NCBI GenBank assembly: GCA_944472135.2
Contig: OX235270.1
Span: forward strand, 83,895,168 to 83,959,167
DNA length: 64,000 nt
Source of the DNA: Trichobilharzia regenti
Taxonomy: Eukaryota > Platyhelminthes > Trematoda > Strigeidida > Schistosomatidae
Reading direction: 5' to 3'
Position numbers and translations under genes: made by a program
The notes under the pieces: model-generated
Told to the model about the DNA's origin: nothing
Seen by the model: only the letters and a program-made list of their open reading frames with translations
Databases searched by the model: none
Shown here: piece after piece, positions 32,289-43,850 of the stretch
Layout of the letters: every line of letters starts with the position of its first letter
Position numbering within the stretch: position 1 is the first letter of the stretch

Positions 32289-34936
32289 CCAGCAATGTTA
32301 TGCACCACATCATTACCACAGGACAACCTGTGACATCTAAAGCACGACGATTAGCTCCTGACAAACTGAGAATCGCCAGGAATGAATTTGACCATATGCT
32401 TACCCTTGGCATCATTCGACCTTCGAATAGCCCATGGGCATCCCCACTTCATATGGTTCCGAAAAAGGATAGCAATGATTGGCGACCCACCGGTGATTAC
32501 CGGCGAGTGAATGCCAAAACAACCCCTGATTGCTACCCGTTGCCTCATATACACGACTTGACGGCAACCTTATCCGGCGCGACTATATTCTCCAAAATCG
32601 ACTTGGTTAAAGCGTATAACCAAATCCCGATGGCAACAGAAGATATCCCGAAAACGGCTATCATTACGCCTTTCGGACTTTTTGAATTTCTACGTATGCC
32701 ATTCGGTCTCCGGAATGCAGCCCAAACATTCCAACGCTTCATTGACGAAGTATTTCGCGGTCTCGACTTTGTATACGCATACTTAGACGACTGCCTCATT
32801 GCCAGTCCAGACAAGGAAACTCACCTTAGGCACTTGGACTTGGCATTTGACAGGTTACGCCAACATGGTGTTACCATTAATATTCAAAAATGTCAAATCG
32901 GTGTTGACTCACTCGACTTTCTGGGTCACACTATTGACTGCAAGGGCATTCGCCCACTGGCTACTAAGGTCGAGGCTATACTGAACTTTCCAGAGCCACA
33001 GACGGTGAAAAGTCTCCGCACTTTTAACGGCTTAGTAAGTTATTATCGACGCTTTATTCCCAACTGTGCCTCTTTGATTCAGCCATTGACAGACCTCCTT
33101 CGAGGGAATAACAAGTCCATAGAACTTGACGCGTCTGCTCGAAATGCTTTTACCCAGATTAAAAAAGCTATTGCGAATGCCACACTTCTGATGTATCAGG
33201 ATCCAACGGCACCGTTAAGTATCTCGGTTGATGCATCAAACACTGCAATCGGCGCAGTTCTACAACAGCTAGTTGACAATGAGTGGCAACCACTTGCCTT
33301 TTTCTCCAGGCGCCTTCAATTAGCTGAAACGAAGTACAGCACATTCGGCAGAGAACTTCTGGCTATGTACTGTGCTATACGACATTTTAGACATTCGGTA
33401 GAGGGTCGTGAATTCATAATTTTTACGGATCACAAACCTCTGACGTACTCTCTGAACTCACCTTCAGATAAGTATTCACCCAGGGAATCACGACAACTGG
33501 ATTACGTCTCACAGTTTACATCAGATATTCGCCATGTATCCGGAGTAAACAACACTGTGGCAGATGCCTTGTCGCGCGTTTGTTCCCTCACCCAAATCGA
33601 CGGCATAGACCTTGTAAAACTGGCTCGTCTTCAAAAAGAAGATACCGAGCTTCAACATGAGTTGTCGAAAACAACTCTACAATTAGCTGAGAAACCCTTA
33701 GGTATGGGAAGAGATACTATTCTATGTGACATTTCCACGAGTACTCCTCGCCCCATCGTGCCTAAAAGTTATCGCCGTAACGTCTTCAATACGTTGCATG
33801 GCTTATCTCACCCAGGTATTCGAACTACTGTCAAGCTCGTAACTAGTCGGTTTTGTTGGCCTGGCATTAATAAAGAAGTAAGGGAATGGGCACACACGTG
33901 CTTAGCTTGTCAAAAGTGCAAGGTGATAAGACACACCAAAAGCCCACTTGGCACCTTTCTTCTCCCTGACGCTCGTTTCGAACACGTCCATATAGATTTG
34001 GTTGGACCCCTTCCTGAATCACATGGATATACTTATATTTTAACTTGCATCGATCGATTCACACGATGGCCGGAAGCAGTACCCATCAAGGATGTATCTG
34101 CTGAAACAGTCGCACGCGTCTTCGTAGAAAGATGGATCGCTAACTTTGGATGCCCATCTTCCATAACAACTGATCGCGGGCGGCAATTCGAAAGTGGCTT
34201 ATTCTTCGCCCTGACTAAAATCATAGGTTGCATGCGATTTCGAACAACAGCCTACCATCCTCAAGCTAATGGTATGGTAGAACGTCTACACAGACAGCTG
34301 AAAGCTGGTCTGTCAGCTGCAAACACCACCCATTGGACTGAATCCCTTCCGTTAGTTCTCCTAGGGATACGAAACGCCTTGAAAACCGATGCTGGTTGTA
34401 CTAGCGCCGAGCTAGTATATGGCACGACACTGCGACTGCCTGGTGAATTTGTTTCTCCCTCGAGCTTCCCACCAGTGGTAGATCACGCTTCATACGTCAG
34501 CAGGCTTACAAACGCAATGCGTTCAGTTAAACCTGCTCCCCTTCGTCCACAGTCCATTGATGTTTTCGTTCATCCGTGTTTGAAAACTTCTTCACATGTA
34601 TTTGTTCGTCGCGACTCTGTGCGCAGACCCCTGGAACCCCCATACGACGGACCTTATAAGGTAATTAAACGTTCTGATAAATTCTTTGTCTTGGACAAAA
34701 ACGGCCGCGAGGACACCGTCAGCATTGACCGTCTGAAACCGGCTTACTTGGAGGGTAATCCTATTAGCATAGAGCTCAACGTACCCCAAAATCCACAAGT
34801 AACAGAAGATCGTTTAGACATCGATGAAGTCACTAGCACAGCGACAGCTACCGAACCTTCTATCGAGCCTCCCAAGAAAACCCGTTCTGGACGCACCGTA
34901 AGGTTCCCAGAATATCTGCACACTTATTTGACTTAA
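32219..34936 (+). CDS. pol: Pol: reverse transcriptase, RNase H, integrase of Gypsy element
   Basis: Open from 32219; numbering here starts at the Met at 32300 (878 residues). RT: PRLAP-like entry [15 protein letters not shown] (16-30), [13 protein letters not shown] (37-49), [14 protein letters not shown] (97-110), catalytic YLDD (161-164). RNase H: Asp311, Glu352 and Asp377 (SVDAS, RELLAM, TDHKP). Integrase: zinc motif H500, H504, C534, C537, then the catalytic triad D566, D625, E661 with 35 residues between the last two. A C-terminal GPY/F-like block ([12 protein letters not shown]) near 780-790 and a basic tail follow. All catalytic residues are present. Copies complementary RNA into DNA and integrates it. 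Only the protease/RT frame break argues against activity. Confidence 0.93.
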   Translation, partial: SNFSTYVDKYPELNCPSNDLPCITSNVMHHIITTGQPVTSKARRLAPDKLRIARNEFDHMLTLGIIRPSNSPWASPLHMVPKKDSNDWRPTGDYRRVNAKTTPDCYPLPHIHDLTATLSGATIFSKIDLVKAYNQIPMATEDIPKTAIITPFGLFEFLRMPFGLRNAAQTFQRFIDEVFRGLDFVYAYLDDCLIASPDKETHLRHLDLAFDRLRQHGVTINIQKCQIGVDSLDFLGHTIDCKGIRPLATKVEAILNFPEPQTVKSLRTFNGLVSYYRRFIPNCASLIQPLTDLLRGNNKSIELDASARNAFTQIKKAIANATLLMYQDPTAPLSISVDASNTAIGAVLQQLVDNEWQPLAFFSRRLQLAETKYSTFGRELLAMYCAIRHFRHSVEGREFIIFTDHKPLTYSLNSPSDKYSPRESRQLDYVSQFTSDIRHVSGVNNTVADALSRVCSLTQIDGIDLVKLARLQKEDTELQHELSKTTLQLAEKPLGMGRDTILCDISTSTPRPIVPKSYRRNVFNTLHGLSHPGIRTTVKLVTSRFCWPGINKEVREWAHTCLACQKCKVIRHTKSPLGTFLLPDARFEHVHIDLVGPLPESHGYTYILTCIDRFTRWPEAVPIKDVSAETVARVFVERWIANFGCPSSITTDRGRQFESGLFFALTKIIGCMRFRTTAYHPQANGMVERLHRQLKAGLSAANTTHWTESLPLVLLGIRNALKTDAGCTSAELVYGTTLRLPGEFVSPSSFPPVVDHASYVSRLTNAMRSVKPAPLRPQSIDVFVHPCLKTSSHVFVRRDSVRRPLEPPYDGPYKVIKRSDKFFVLDKNGREDTVSIDRLKPAYLEGNPISIELNVPQNPQVTEDRLDIDEVTSTATATEPSIEPPKKTRSGRTVRFPEYLHTYLT

Positions 34937-35421
34937 CGAATTCGTGTGATTCACGCAACTCATTCGTTTGTGGTACTAACTATTTTTTTTGACGTATCAA
35001 TTTTTTTTATATACAGTACCACCGAACACAAAAATTTTTTTTCAACAGTTCATGTAACATACACAAAAAAATTAATTAGATGTATTTTTTTCGATGTTCT
35101 GAACTTAGCATTATTTTACTGTATAGTAAATGCACATAATTTTTTTTAACCAAAAAGCTCATTTCGTACATTTTCCTCGACATGGTTCTTAGCGTTCTTG
35201 TTTTCTTTTCCAGGTGCGACGGGCACTGGACAGGAAACAAACGAAGCACGGAATCCAACGAACAACAACAAGGAAGCTATGTACAAACACCCTATTAGCA
35301 TAGGCAGACAAACCAGTAGGCATACGACCAAGCCGCTCGGAAGATTTTTTTCACCCGAAAGGGAACCATCGAGTTTTTTTACTTCCGGCTGGTTCTGTCT
35401 TAGGGTCCTCACGACCCCACT
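34937..35421 (+). other. 3' untranslated region of Gypsy element
   Basis: Contains several T runs and no envelope-like ORF. Confidence 0.6.
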
Positions 35422-35434
35422 AGGGGGGAGTGAG
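35422..35434 (+). other. Polypurine tract of Gypsy element
   Basis: aggggggagtgag ends one base before the 3' LTR, the expected place for plus-strand priming. Confidence 0.8.
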
Positions 35435-35435
35435 C

Positions 35436-35735
35436 TGTAGCGGTAAATAATTCCCCAAAATTATTGACCACAGCAATCACTCATTGGATGCTGACCACCA
35501 CTGTTTAAGTCGACTTGTTTAGCTGAAGGCTTCCGGTCAAGCATCCCCGCCATTTGGTACCCCGTCGTGTCACGTGCACGATCACTAGCTAGCTAAGCGT
35601 TCGTCTAACGGCTTGTTTTGGTCCCTAAATATATCACGTAGTTTGGACGATCAAATATTGGCTTTTGCTTTGTCTTTGGTACGCGAGAATAAATTAATTA
35701 GAAGTTGCTGAACGAGATATCCGTCAATTTTTAAA
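35436..35735 (+). repeat. 3' LTR of Gypsy element
   Basis: 300 bp, same ends as the 5' LTR. AATAAA at 35688-35693. Followed by target-site duplicate gact (35736-35739). Confidence 0.93.
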
Positions 35736-35806
35736 GACTCTTCCCTGAACTACGTGATTTGTTTTCATTAATGCCTGGATGGGAATTTGAATAAAGAAAG
35801 AACAAC
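35736..35806 (-). mobile_element. PLE-1 terminal repeat, right part after Gypsy insertion
   Basis: Continues the repeat broken at 30568: gactcttccctgaactacg, then gcattaatg-type sequence on the other strand. It matches 27336-27400 in inverted orientation. Confidence 0.8.
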
Positions 35807-35869
35807 AGTGGTTTGTGCAGAATAATATGATACCAACATTTTTATAAGAATAAAACTTGTGCACTGTAG

Positions 35870-36705
35870 TAGAGTGTAATTCCATTATGGGTAAATTTTG
35901 TTTTGATAAAGTCTCACAGTATTATACAGTAATGTTTACTGATGACGCTTCGAGCACAATTTATTGCTCATAATCATATCAAGTTACTCACACGACTTCC
36001 CAACTTCATTTATATAGTTCCATTATTTTTCACTTGATTTAATTGGTAATAGTATTTTCCATATTTCCGGCATGAGTGATGAGTCATTCACATTGCACGT
36101 GTTGGGTGTAGACTCGATGAACAAGGATTCAGTAATCAACCTCTCTCTCCACCTATCTAGATTACTTTTTAGAATTTCAACCCTCTCCCACTCATCCTAT
36201 TGTGTGACTGTGTGTTAATGCATCCATTGCAATTGCTGAGCTTTCTTTTAAATTACTTATCTTCTCGGGGTCAACCATTCTTACCTTAGCTAAATCGTTA
36301 AGTTCTGACAATCTGACTACCCCTGACCTACTAGTATGACCTATGTAGTTGACCCTACCCACAGTCATTGCAGAGTATTTTGTGAATTATATTATTTTGT
36401 CTAATTGGGTCAACTGACAGTGTCCTTTAGCCTACAGAGCTTGTCCCTGAGTGAGTTTGTAGGTTTGAATGACACCCCAATTCCTGCTTTATTTAGAATC
36501 CTACGTAGGGTTTCAGATGTCCTTTCCTTATATGATATAACAGTGGGTGACTTATATTCTCTCCTGTTTATGTTATTATTACTAGTTCCACAATTATTTT
36601 TATTTTGTTTTTGGCCTTTACTGATCTTCCTAATAAATTTTATGGGATAGTTATTCAACACCACAGCTTCTTCTATCTGTTTTATGTCATCATTTAGGAA
36701 ATCGC
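35870..36705 (-). mobile_element. PLE-2 copy, RT linker to 3' end, minus strand
   Basis: Frame 36410-36664 encodes VLNNYPIKFIRKISKGQKQ and RILNKAGIGVSFKPTNSLRD. Broken frames continue through the GIY-YIG region to the terminal repeat near 35870-35986. It is almost the same as 20955-21790 and 54190-54860. All residues before the linker are missing. Confidence 0.85.
35934..35986 (-). ncRNA. Hammerhead-like fold in PLE-2 terminal repeat
   Basis: Minus strand: AACTTGAT, core-like ATGATTAT, hairpin GAGC/GCTC with a 10-nt loop, GAAGCGTC, then ATCAGT pairing back to the first segment. See the entry at 55051 for the best copy. Confidence 0.4.
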
Positions 36706-36729
36706 CAACTTACTGAGGGACTCGAAGTA

Positions 36730-37060
36730 AAAGCATTTATTTTTTGGTTACAGGATTTCATCATGAGCTGACATTGGTTAGAGAACCATTGGAAAATCTG
36801 GGAGTACTGGATACCTGTTTCGTCCTAGTTTGGGACTTTCCAGCAGTATACACTCGCTGGGATTCGGACCCAGGACCTTCCGATTACAAGGCGACCCCGT
36901 ATATTATTAAGTCACTGGGAACCGATCCAATGGCCCATGAATTCTAACTTCTGTCAATTCACGACATAGCGCGACCCCTAGCCAATGTCTTCGGCGGGTA
37001 TTTGTCCTCATACCCGACCTGCTGCACCATACTGGTCACAACTTCTCGATTAACAGCAAA
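36730..37060 (-). mobile_element. SINE-3 copy, minus strand
   Basis: The reverse complement carries a tRNA-like B box gggtccgaatccc (about 36853-36866) and the body shared with 50888-51165 (gggtcgcgctatgtcgtgaa, aaactaggacgaaacagg, ccagtactcccaga). Its 5' end shows atcgagaagttgtgacc. Confidence 0.7.
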
Positions 37061-37109
37061 AAATATCTTAGAATACTATATCAGATAACCATTTCTATGT
37101 CCAGTATTG

Positions 37110-37748
37110 GATGAACACAGATGAAACCAATAAGTGATGGTCGACGGAACTTAATTATCTGAGGGAAGAAACAATGAAAACAATACGCTGATTACTTCAA
37201 AGGACTCCTGAACCAATCGTTACCTTGAACTTGTCCAGAAACACTACCAACAACTACAAAACTGCCAGTGGATACTAGTCCTCCAGCAAAAGTAGAGGTA
37301 TCAAATGCATCCAAGTTACTGACAAAAGGGGAGACAGCAGGACCGGATGGGATTCCTCCAGAAGCACTGAAAACGAAATTAAAGATCTCAGTGGATATGC
37401 TGACGCCACTATTGCAAAGAGTTTGGAGGGAAGGTGAAGTAACTGTGGATTGGAAGAAAGGCTACCTTGTCAAACTACCAAAAAAGAGCAGCCTAGGCCT
37501 CTGCGAGAACTGGCACGGAATTATGCTCTTGTTCGCATCAAGTGAAACACTAAGTCACCTCATCCTGGAAAGACCAAAAGATGCAGTGGATGCAGAACTG
37601 AGCCAGGGAAAAACTAAATTCAGGAAAAGCAAATCATGTGTCGACCATATCACAACTCAACGCATCATAATCGAAAAGAGCGCATAAAGGCAGTCAAATC
37701 CCTACATCAATTTCATCGATTTTGAAAAAGCATTAAATAAAGTTGACC
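37110..37748 (+). mobile_element. LINE-A fragment, RT N-terminal half
   Basis: The frame 37268-37687 encodes GPDGIPPEALKTKLKISVDM, RVWREGEVTVDWKKGYLVKL and ILERPKDAVDAELSQGKTKF, the start of the LINE-A RT domain, with a stop at 37686. The sequence FIDFEKALNKVDRKLTLKQL follows to 37770 in another frame, the RT motif A region. It ends where a PLE-2 terminal repeat piece begins. Confidence 0.8.
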
Positions 37749-38012
37749 GCAAATTGACTTTGAAACAACTTCAAAACTATGATATAAACATTGCTGTATA
37801 ACACTGTGAGACTTTATCAAAACAAAATTTACCCATAATGGAATGATACCATCATTTATTTCGTTGGCTTCTGATCAGCTGCAAATTGACTTTGAAACAA
37901 CTTCAAAACTATGATATAAACATTGCTGTATAACACTGTGAGACTTTATCAAAACAAAATTTACCCATAATGGAATGATACCATCATTTATTTCGTTGGC
38001 TTCTGATCAGCT
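37749..38012. repeat. Tandem duplication, 2 x 132 bp
   Basis: Units 37749-37880 and 37881-38012 are identical by eye. Each unit starts in LINE-A RT sequence (gcaaattgactttgaaac) and continues into a PLE-2 terminal repeat (actgtgagactttatcaa), so the duplication came after the two elements were joined. Confidence 0.9.
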
Positions 38013-38609
38013 GCTTAAAGTGTAGACAAATTAAGTTTATGTACAGAAAAGTGCCAACATACTTGCAAATTTCACGTGATGTCAGTATAGGAGGTACCGA
38101 AATTAGTGAACAGTGCTCAGGAAATTACGCTTATATAGTTTATACACAGGCAATTACAGTTTAAAAAAAGTAAATGCATACGTACAATTGAAAAGGAGTT
38201 ACCCAATAGAGACGAGAGACGCGTAAGATGATGAGTGACTAACAAATTAGGTAACAATGTACTGAGTTCAACTAAAAGCATGGCTACAAGAGAAAAGCAA
38301 AATTACTCTATATCAAAGGAGCAAGGTTAAAGCAAAAGATTACGTAATCAAATGGAAGAGAGAATAAAGACATCCAATTACCAGAGCGAGGAAAGACTGA
38401 TAACTGCTTCTTTTTGAACACATAGAACGGGTTTCAAGCGTTTGACAGAAACTGCTTCGACAAACTTGAGGACGAGAGAGCTGTTTGTCTACCGATAATT
38501 TTAAAGGATTTCGCGATTTCCAGTTATTGTCTTTAACAGACCACAAAGTATAATGATCAGCGTGTAATCATCCAAGATAGTTTAATAAAGCTGGAATTCT
38601 TAAACTCGC
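38013..38609. other. No recognisable feature
   Basis: AT-rich sequence between the tandem duplication and a SINE-2 relic. No coding signal recognised. Confidence 0.45.
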
Positions 38610-38755
38610 ATAGCTAGTATTAGCACCGGTAAAGAAGGTGGTATAAGCGTGAGACCAGCGACTTCTTCCCATAAAAAATAAAGCCACTGCTACTGAGACT
38701 TCATTGATAAACCCCATGTTCCACTAGAAACGCAAAGGAACAAAGAAGCACTAAT
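38610..38755 (+). mobile_element. SINE-2 relic without clear tRNA head
   Basis: It has the SINE-2 body and tail (gagaccagcgacttcttccc, ccactgctactgagacttca, ccatgttccactagaaacg). The head is too diverged to define. Confidence 0.6.
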
Positions 38756-39064
38756 ATTAATTTCAGGTTAGAAGAAGCAGAACGAGATTAATTGATGCAG
38801 TGCATAAGTTCCAATCGTCATAAATAATAGGATGATTCATTAGAGTTGTGCAATAAACACTTTAGGTGAAACAAGCAGGTTTCAAAGTGAGATGACAGTT
38901 AATCCTTTGAACGTCAACCCTTCCATAAGACGAGTCATATGGGATAGTCGGCAGCTTACACTTACGGTATTTCTTCACCAAAGGATAGCCTTCGAATGTA
39001 TATCATATTATATTGTTATTCTTCCCTTGGGTTCCGAAAGGGAACATACAGCTTCAACAGCACA
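38756..39064. other. No recognisable feature
   Basis: Short AT-rich spacer with no supported element. Confidence 0.4.
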
Positions 39065-41560
39065 TATCCACCTTATTCTATTCGATGCTGTTCCCTTCAG
39101 ATTGGACCAAAACTACTCATAATCTCTCATGTCCTCCAACTCGCACGATCTCCGTGTCACCCTCGCACCGTCAACCCACTCTCCGCTTCTTACTGGGATT
39201 CGACTCGAGGCATAGTCTGGCGCATCATGTCATTCAGCGACCTCCTCAGTAGAATATGCCCGGTCCATCTGCATCTTCTCCCACATATTTTGTTGATCGG
39301 TTGGCTCTTGGTTGGTTTGTTCCCAGCCAGAGTTTCTTCCTGCTAATTTTTCCGGCCGGCCGGCCGGCCAGCCATTTAACCTTAAGCATGCGGCCAGCTA
39401 GCCAGCCAGCGAAGGTGGTAGCTGTTGACAAAAGTCTACAGTGGTGTGTCGGAAATCCTTTCCGTGACACTCAGTGCAAGTTTCTGATCCGTATGGAAGA
39501 GATGACTGATTGACTTCATTGACATTTGTGTTGAAAATCCGATTCTTGTTCTTCATACTGAAGCGGAGTACAGAAGCTTTCCAAACTGGTTTCAGGTTGA
39601 CGAAGGAGCGCATATCTCGCCTTTCCGATTCTGGCTGGCTGGCTGGTTGACTTTGACATCTTCATCCGTTCCGAATTATTGAGGTTGAAACGATGCTTCC
39701 TGGCTGGTTAAGTGAAGGAGGTGACCTCTGACCTCACGATCTCTGCCGTTGATGGTGATTGGTTCTGGTTGTTGTTGCTTTTGGTTGGTTGGTTGGTTAT
39801 CTTCATCACCTTCGTCTTCCTAAAGTTCACCTGGATGTCGTCCTGTCTTCGGTGACTGCCTGCTTCTTAAGCCAGTTTGTTGGTTTCCGCTTGTAAGTGT
39901 TCGAGTTTGTGTGACACTAGACACATATCATCTACGCGCTGAATCCACAACTTCTAGAGTCTTACTGTCGGTGGTCCAGCATATTCCTATCTTCTCACTC
40001 CCAACGTAGAGTCTGACGCATGATCTGGTCCACCTTTAATTAAGAATATCATCGTGGGTGATAATAGGAAGCCAGCCAGCTTGTCTTACTTCTGTGTTCA
40101 CTTCCAACGCCTCGCTGAGTGAGTTTACCGTCGTGGATCACCTGACTGACACGTGACAGGCATTGTCATATAGCCAGCCAGCTGTTGGATGAGGTTGATA
40201 AAGACTGGGAACTACACACCATGGTGTTGAAGTAGTTTCCAAATTACTTCTCTGTCAACGATGTGCTTTCTGGTGAAGGCCGTTTCGAAGTGGACGAAGG
40301 AAGTTGAGGTAGTGGTTTGACTGGGATTCTATGCTTTGATTTGTGATGACGATGCGTAGAATTGAAATTTGATCAGCAACTGGTTTGCTTTTCCTGAATC
40401 CAGCCAGCTTGTTCGAGTGGGGCTTGTGGAGTTCTGTATCCAGTACATACTCTATTCTCTCCAGGATGATGCGACTTAATATTTTACTTGGAGTGACGGA
40501 GAGCATTGTTGTACGCCAGTCAATTCTCGAAGAGGGAAGCGTAAGTCGCCCTTCTTCCGTAGCTTCACGAGGTAGCTAGCCTTTCTTCTATTCGGTAGAC
40601 GCCTTTCCCTCCTTCCAAACCTTACGAATAATGGCGTGAGCACATCTGACACAGTCTTCGGATCTTCTCCCAGTGCTTCCGGGAACAGGGAAATTCCGTC
40701 TGGCCCCTCCGCCTTCCTAACCTAACTTTAGAAGCTTGATCATATTCAGAATGTCTGCCTTCGCTGGAGGATTGGTATCCACTGCCGGGCAGTCCCGTGA
40801 GTACTGTTGGTGGTGGTGTGTTTCTGGGAGAGTTGTAGGCGATGGTTGATTCAAGAGTCTTTTGGAGTGATCAGCTCATTGTTTTATCTGTTTCTCGTTC
40901 TTGGTATTCAGGTTCCCTTAAGCATCTCTTATTGGTTTCAGTATCTGGGTTGATCTCTTCCCGGATACGGGTTGACCTGTGGCGCCTTTTACCTACGCTG
41001 CTTCCAACCACCAAATCGTTAAGAGATCAGAAGCCGGCGAATAATTCTCCGTTCTTATTCATATCGCCGAGCCAGAGCCTCTCGACCCATGATGAGTCCT
41101 CTTCCCGCATTATCTGCTCCCAGTTTGGCTGCCATTCATATCGCTCATGAGGATTCTGATGTTACTGTTTGTAGTTGTCTGTAAAAATCCTCCTTCTCCT
41201 CTTGTCCCGCGTTGTTTGTAGCCGTATGCGTAGCACTGGATTATTGTGACCTCCCTTCCAGCCGTTGGAGTTGAATCTTGCTGTCCTGACCGTGGACGAG
41301 ATGATTGCTTCTCACTGCATTAGGTGTCTGGCTCCCACTGGTGACATCGTGATAGCCACTCACTCACTCACTGCCTCAGTGTGTTCGTGTTAGTCGTCTG
41401 GGTGATCAGAGAGGAGAAGATTACTGACTTTCCAGTTGACAGTGTTGTCAATCCCCATTTATTCCATCTGCTTTCGCCGATACCCAGTACTTCTAAGCCA
41501 TAACTTTGCATTTCTTTGGCTACCTGGTAGGCTTTCGTAGGATGAGCAGGAGAAAGAAGA
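39065..41560 (-). mobile_element. LINE-A copy, APE to C-terminus, highly degenerate
   Basis: Minus-strand pieces in order: APE N-terminus (41368-41565, KEMQSYGLEVLGIGESRWNK), APE middle near 40950-41150, RT (40255-40506, SVTPSKILSRIILERIEYVL and SNKLAGFRKSKP), C-terminal block (39246-39470, KLWLGTNQPRANRSTKYVGE). Many frameshifts. The copy contains an unusual number of short tandem expansions of CCAG/GGCT type, for example 39352-39380, 39631-39645 and 40071-40081. The APE part is almost identical to 56938-57560 on the other strand. Confidence 0.8.
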
Positions 41561-41860
41561 GGCAAGATGAGTTTGCCAAATCACGAAAGGTCAAGGCTGA
41601 GACTATGAAGCTTCTGTGGCTGAAATGGCTACAACATATGTTACACATGCTGCCTCGACAGTCAATGTTAACTGAAGCAAGACTATGTTTGAAAAGGTTT
41701 TGATATAGCCAGATGGAAACTGGGCATCAGTCTATAGAGTCTTTAACTGTTGGTCTGAGTCACATACAAAAGTGTAGCCGGCGTGGCCGGTGTACTTCGA
41801 ATACTAAGGTTCAATTGCTGGTGACATGGCTCAAAATAGTTGACAACTGAGCAGATATAT
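41561..41860 (+). mobile_element. LINE-B C-terminal fragment
   Basis: The plus strand resembles the LINE-B end: KAETMKLLWLKWLQHMLHML matches the RLRWLGHVLRMP block of 61.3 kb, followed by SIESLTVGLSH and a degenerate LVTWLK block. It is truncated at both sides. Confidence 0.6.
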
Positions 41861-42379
41861 TCACTGATCATCAATCAGATTCTGAAAATCTCCTTTCTTT
41901 GTTGTGTTAGTATATCTGTTTTCCACACTCTCATGTATCCTTCTGTCTTCTGATCTATACTGACTCTTACTTAAAGGATCGGGAATTGAGTAGTTGAATC
42001 TTTCTATCGCTTCACTTATTCAGAAGTTGAATTATCGCCATAATAGTTATTAAACCACAGTATAAAAACACCCAAACGATAACTGCTATACTCTGACATG
42101 GTGGTCAGACTACCTCATAGCAATGATCCAACACGTTACAATGGCTCGAACTAATGTTCCTACAGGTCCCATGATGCCAGAAAAAACCTTGGATGGCAGT
42201 CAGAATAAAACCAATCACCAACATGGAGCAAGTCGCTGACACTTCTTTGAGGGTCTAAAGATAAACGCGTATAAAGGTAGAAAACAGATGACCAATAAAC
42301 TACTCATGTTGCTGCTTAGCTCTGGAAAGTGAGTACAAAAGATCCACTCCGAGAATACTTCTCTGCAATCATACGCAGC
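41861..42379. other. No recognisable feature
   Basis: Mixed-composition spacer between two LINE-B fragments; no family assignment possible. Confidence 0.4.
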
Positions 42380-42925
42380 CAGGAGAAAACTCTTATTACG
42401 GGAACAACTCAGAAAACCAAATTAAACAGGACGTGTGGGGTCAGCCTCAAACAGTTGTCTCTCCAGCTCTGGCTCTGTGGTCACACAGCAATAATACTCC
42501 TTCTGTCTCAGTCCTCTCAACGAGAAATCAACACTCATAGTGTGCACAGTTCAGGAGTATTAACCACCAACACCCACCCTCATCTCCATCACCACCTTCC
42601 CGCTTCCCTCCCACTCTTAACACGATTCTACAGTTACGTCGCTCACCTGATCTCAACTCTAAGACCACCAATAGCAACCAGAGCAGCAAAAACACTAGTC
42701 TTCTAAAATCACGCTGTAAACATCATATGAGAGTCTTCAAAGTTAGGACTCCTTGCCGTATCCAAAAGTAGGCCTCATCTCGAGCCACACATGTATGTTA
42801 TGTTTCGGACACATGCATAAAACACCCACCTAGCCACCGAGTAGAATTTCAAAAATTTCCCCTAGGTAGTCCGAGAGAACTTACAGCTGAAAGGATCGTA
42901 TTCAGTGCTAGGGTGACTGACTGAC
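42380..42925 (+). mobile_element. LINE-B fragment, N-terminal and APE start
   Basis: Equivalent to 59180-59690: the tract cctcaaacagttgtctctcc, then a Pro/Ser/Leu-rich N-terminus, then THVCYVSDTCI at about 42787-42820 (matching the IDVCCVSETRI of the better copy). It stops where an inverted RT fragment starts. Confidence 0.65.
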
Positions 42926-42929
42926 TGGT

Positions 42930-43850
42930 CGAAGTGGTCAACACGCTCCACCAACCACTTCACTCATTATTTCTAAGCTAGGAGTCAATGTAGTTAAGTC
43001 CTGTAACATCATCTTACGTTTGACAGGAACGAATCGCATGCCAAACATTTCCAGATTGCAGCTAAAGGTGTTCAGAAGACTCTGCATTTTGTCAGCGTCT
43101 TCACCTAGAAGGACTGTATCACCTGCATATTGTAAGTCAGCGAGATTATTCCCTAGTGGTAACAAGTCAATCCCTGAGTCTCTGAAGTGAGATAGGGTTA
43201 ATTCTACTAGCGCTTCTATGATGAAATGGAATAGAAATAGGGGCAGTGGGCATCCCTGTCGGACACCACTAGTTGTCACCAGTTCCGATGACAACTCCCC
43301 GTAAGCTCTCACCTGGCTGACTGTATGAGTGCGAGTAGTGAATGCCTTGAACAGTGCAATGCATTTTCTCGCCATTTTTTCACAGCCAAACATCGCCATA
43401 GTACCTCCCGATCGACAGAACCGAATGACGCCTTCAGCTCAAGAAATATAACGATTGTTGGACGCCGATAGGTATGCCACCAGTGTTGCAGAATCTGTCA
43501 AAGGGTGAAAATATGATCAATACACTCTTTTCCTGGTCTAAAGCCTGTCTGGTTCTCTCGTGTTTCTTCCTCACGAGCACCGCTTAGTCTACGCATGATT
43601 ATTGAGCTTAAGACTTTAGATACTATATTAGTCAAGCTAATGGCCCTGTGATTTCCACAGGAAGACTTGTCTCCCTTCTTGTATATGGGGATAATCAGCG
43701 ACTTACACCAACCTGACAGGACTTCCTCTGATTCCCAAACGATTTCTAGTACCTTAGTTAACACAGACTGTAAACTGTTTCCACCGTAGTTAACTACCTC
43801 TGAAATCATTCCATCAGATCCTGCTGCTTGCCTCGTTTCAGACTTGTGAC
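42930..43850 (-). mobile_element. LINE-B RT fragment, inverted between two APE pieces
   Basis: Minus-strand frame 43498-43809 encodes WCKSLIIPIYKKGDKSSCGN and TGFRPGKECIDHIFTL (RT motifs before A). Frame 42938-43399 encodes GELSSELVTTSGVRQGCPL and ADLQYAGDTVLLGEDADKMQ (motifs B and C; the catalytic YADD is YAGD here). It is inserted head-to-tail inside the LINE-B APE region. Confidence 0.8.

Larger units (their letters stand above)
30569..35735 (+). mobile_element. Ty3/Gypsy LTR retrotransposon (CsRn1/Boudicca-like), nearly intact
   Basis: 5,167 bp, two 300-bp LTRs differing at 3 positions by eye, so insertion is recent. A 4-bp target-site duplication, gact, lies at 30565-30568 and 35736-35739. 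Order: LTR, PBS, gag, protease, RT, RNase H, integrase with chromodomain-free GPY/F-type end, PPT, LTR. The Gag zinc motif is CHCC rather than CCHC, a hallmark of the CsRn1/Kabuki group to which schistosome Boudicca belongs. No envelope gene. It sits in the terminal repeat of a PLE-1. Gag to protease needs a -1 frameshift, for which a signal is visible; protease to RT is also in another frame with no signal, probably a mutation. Confidence 0.95.

Noticed and set aside
34937..35421. Envelope or third ORF in the Gypsy element
   Set aside because: Only short, T-rich, low-complexity frames are present, with no signal peptide plus membrane anchor arrangement. The CsRn1 group normally lacks env.
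39256..39513. Plus-strand frame with Pro/Ala-rich content near the GGCC repeats
   Set aside because: It is antisense to the LINE-A C-terminal block and owes its openness to the CCGG repeats.
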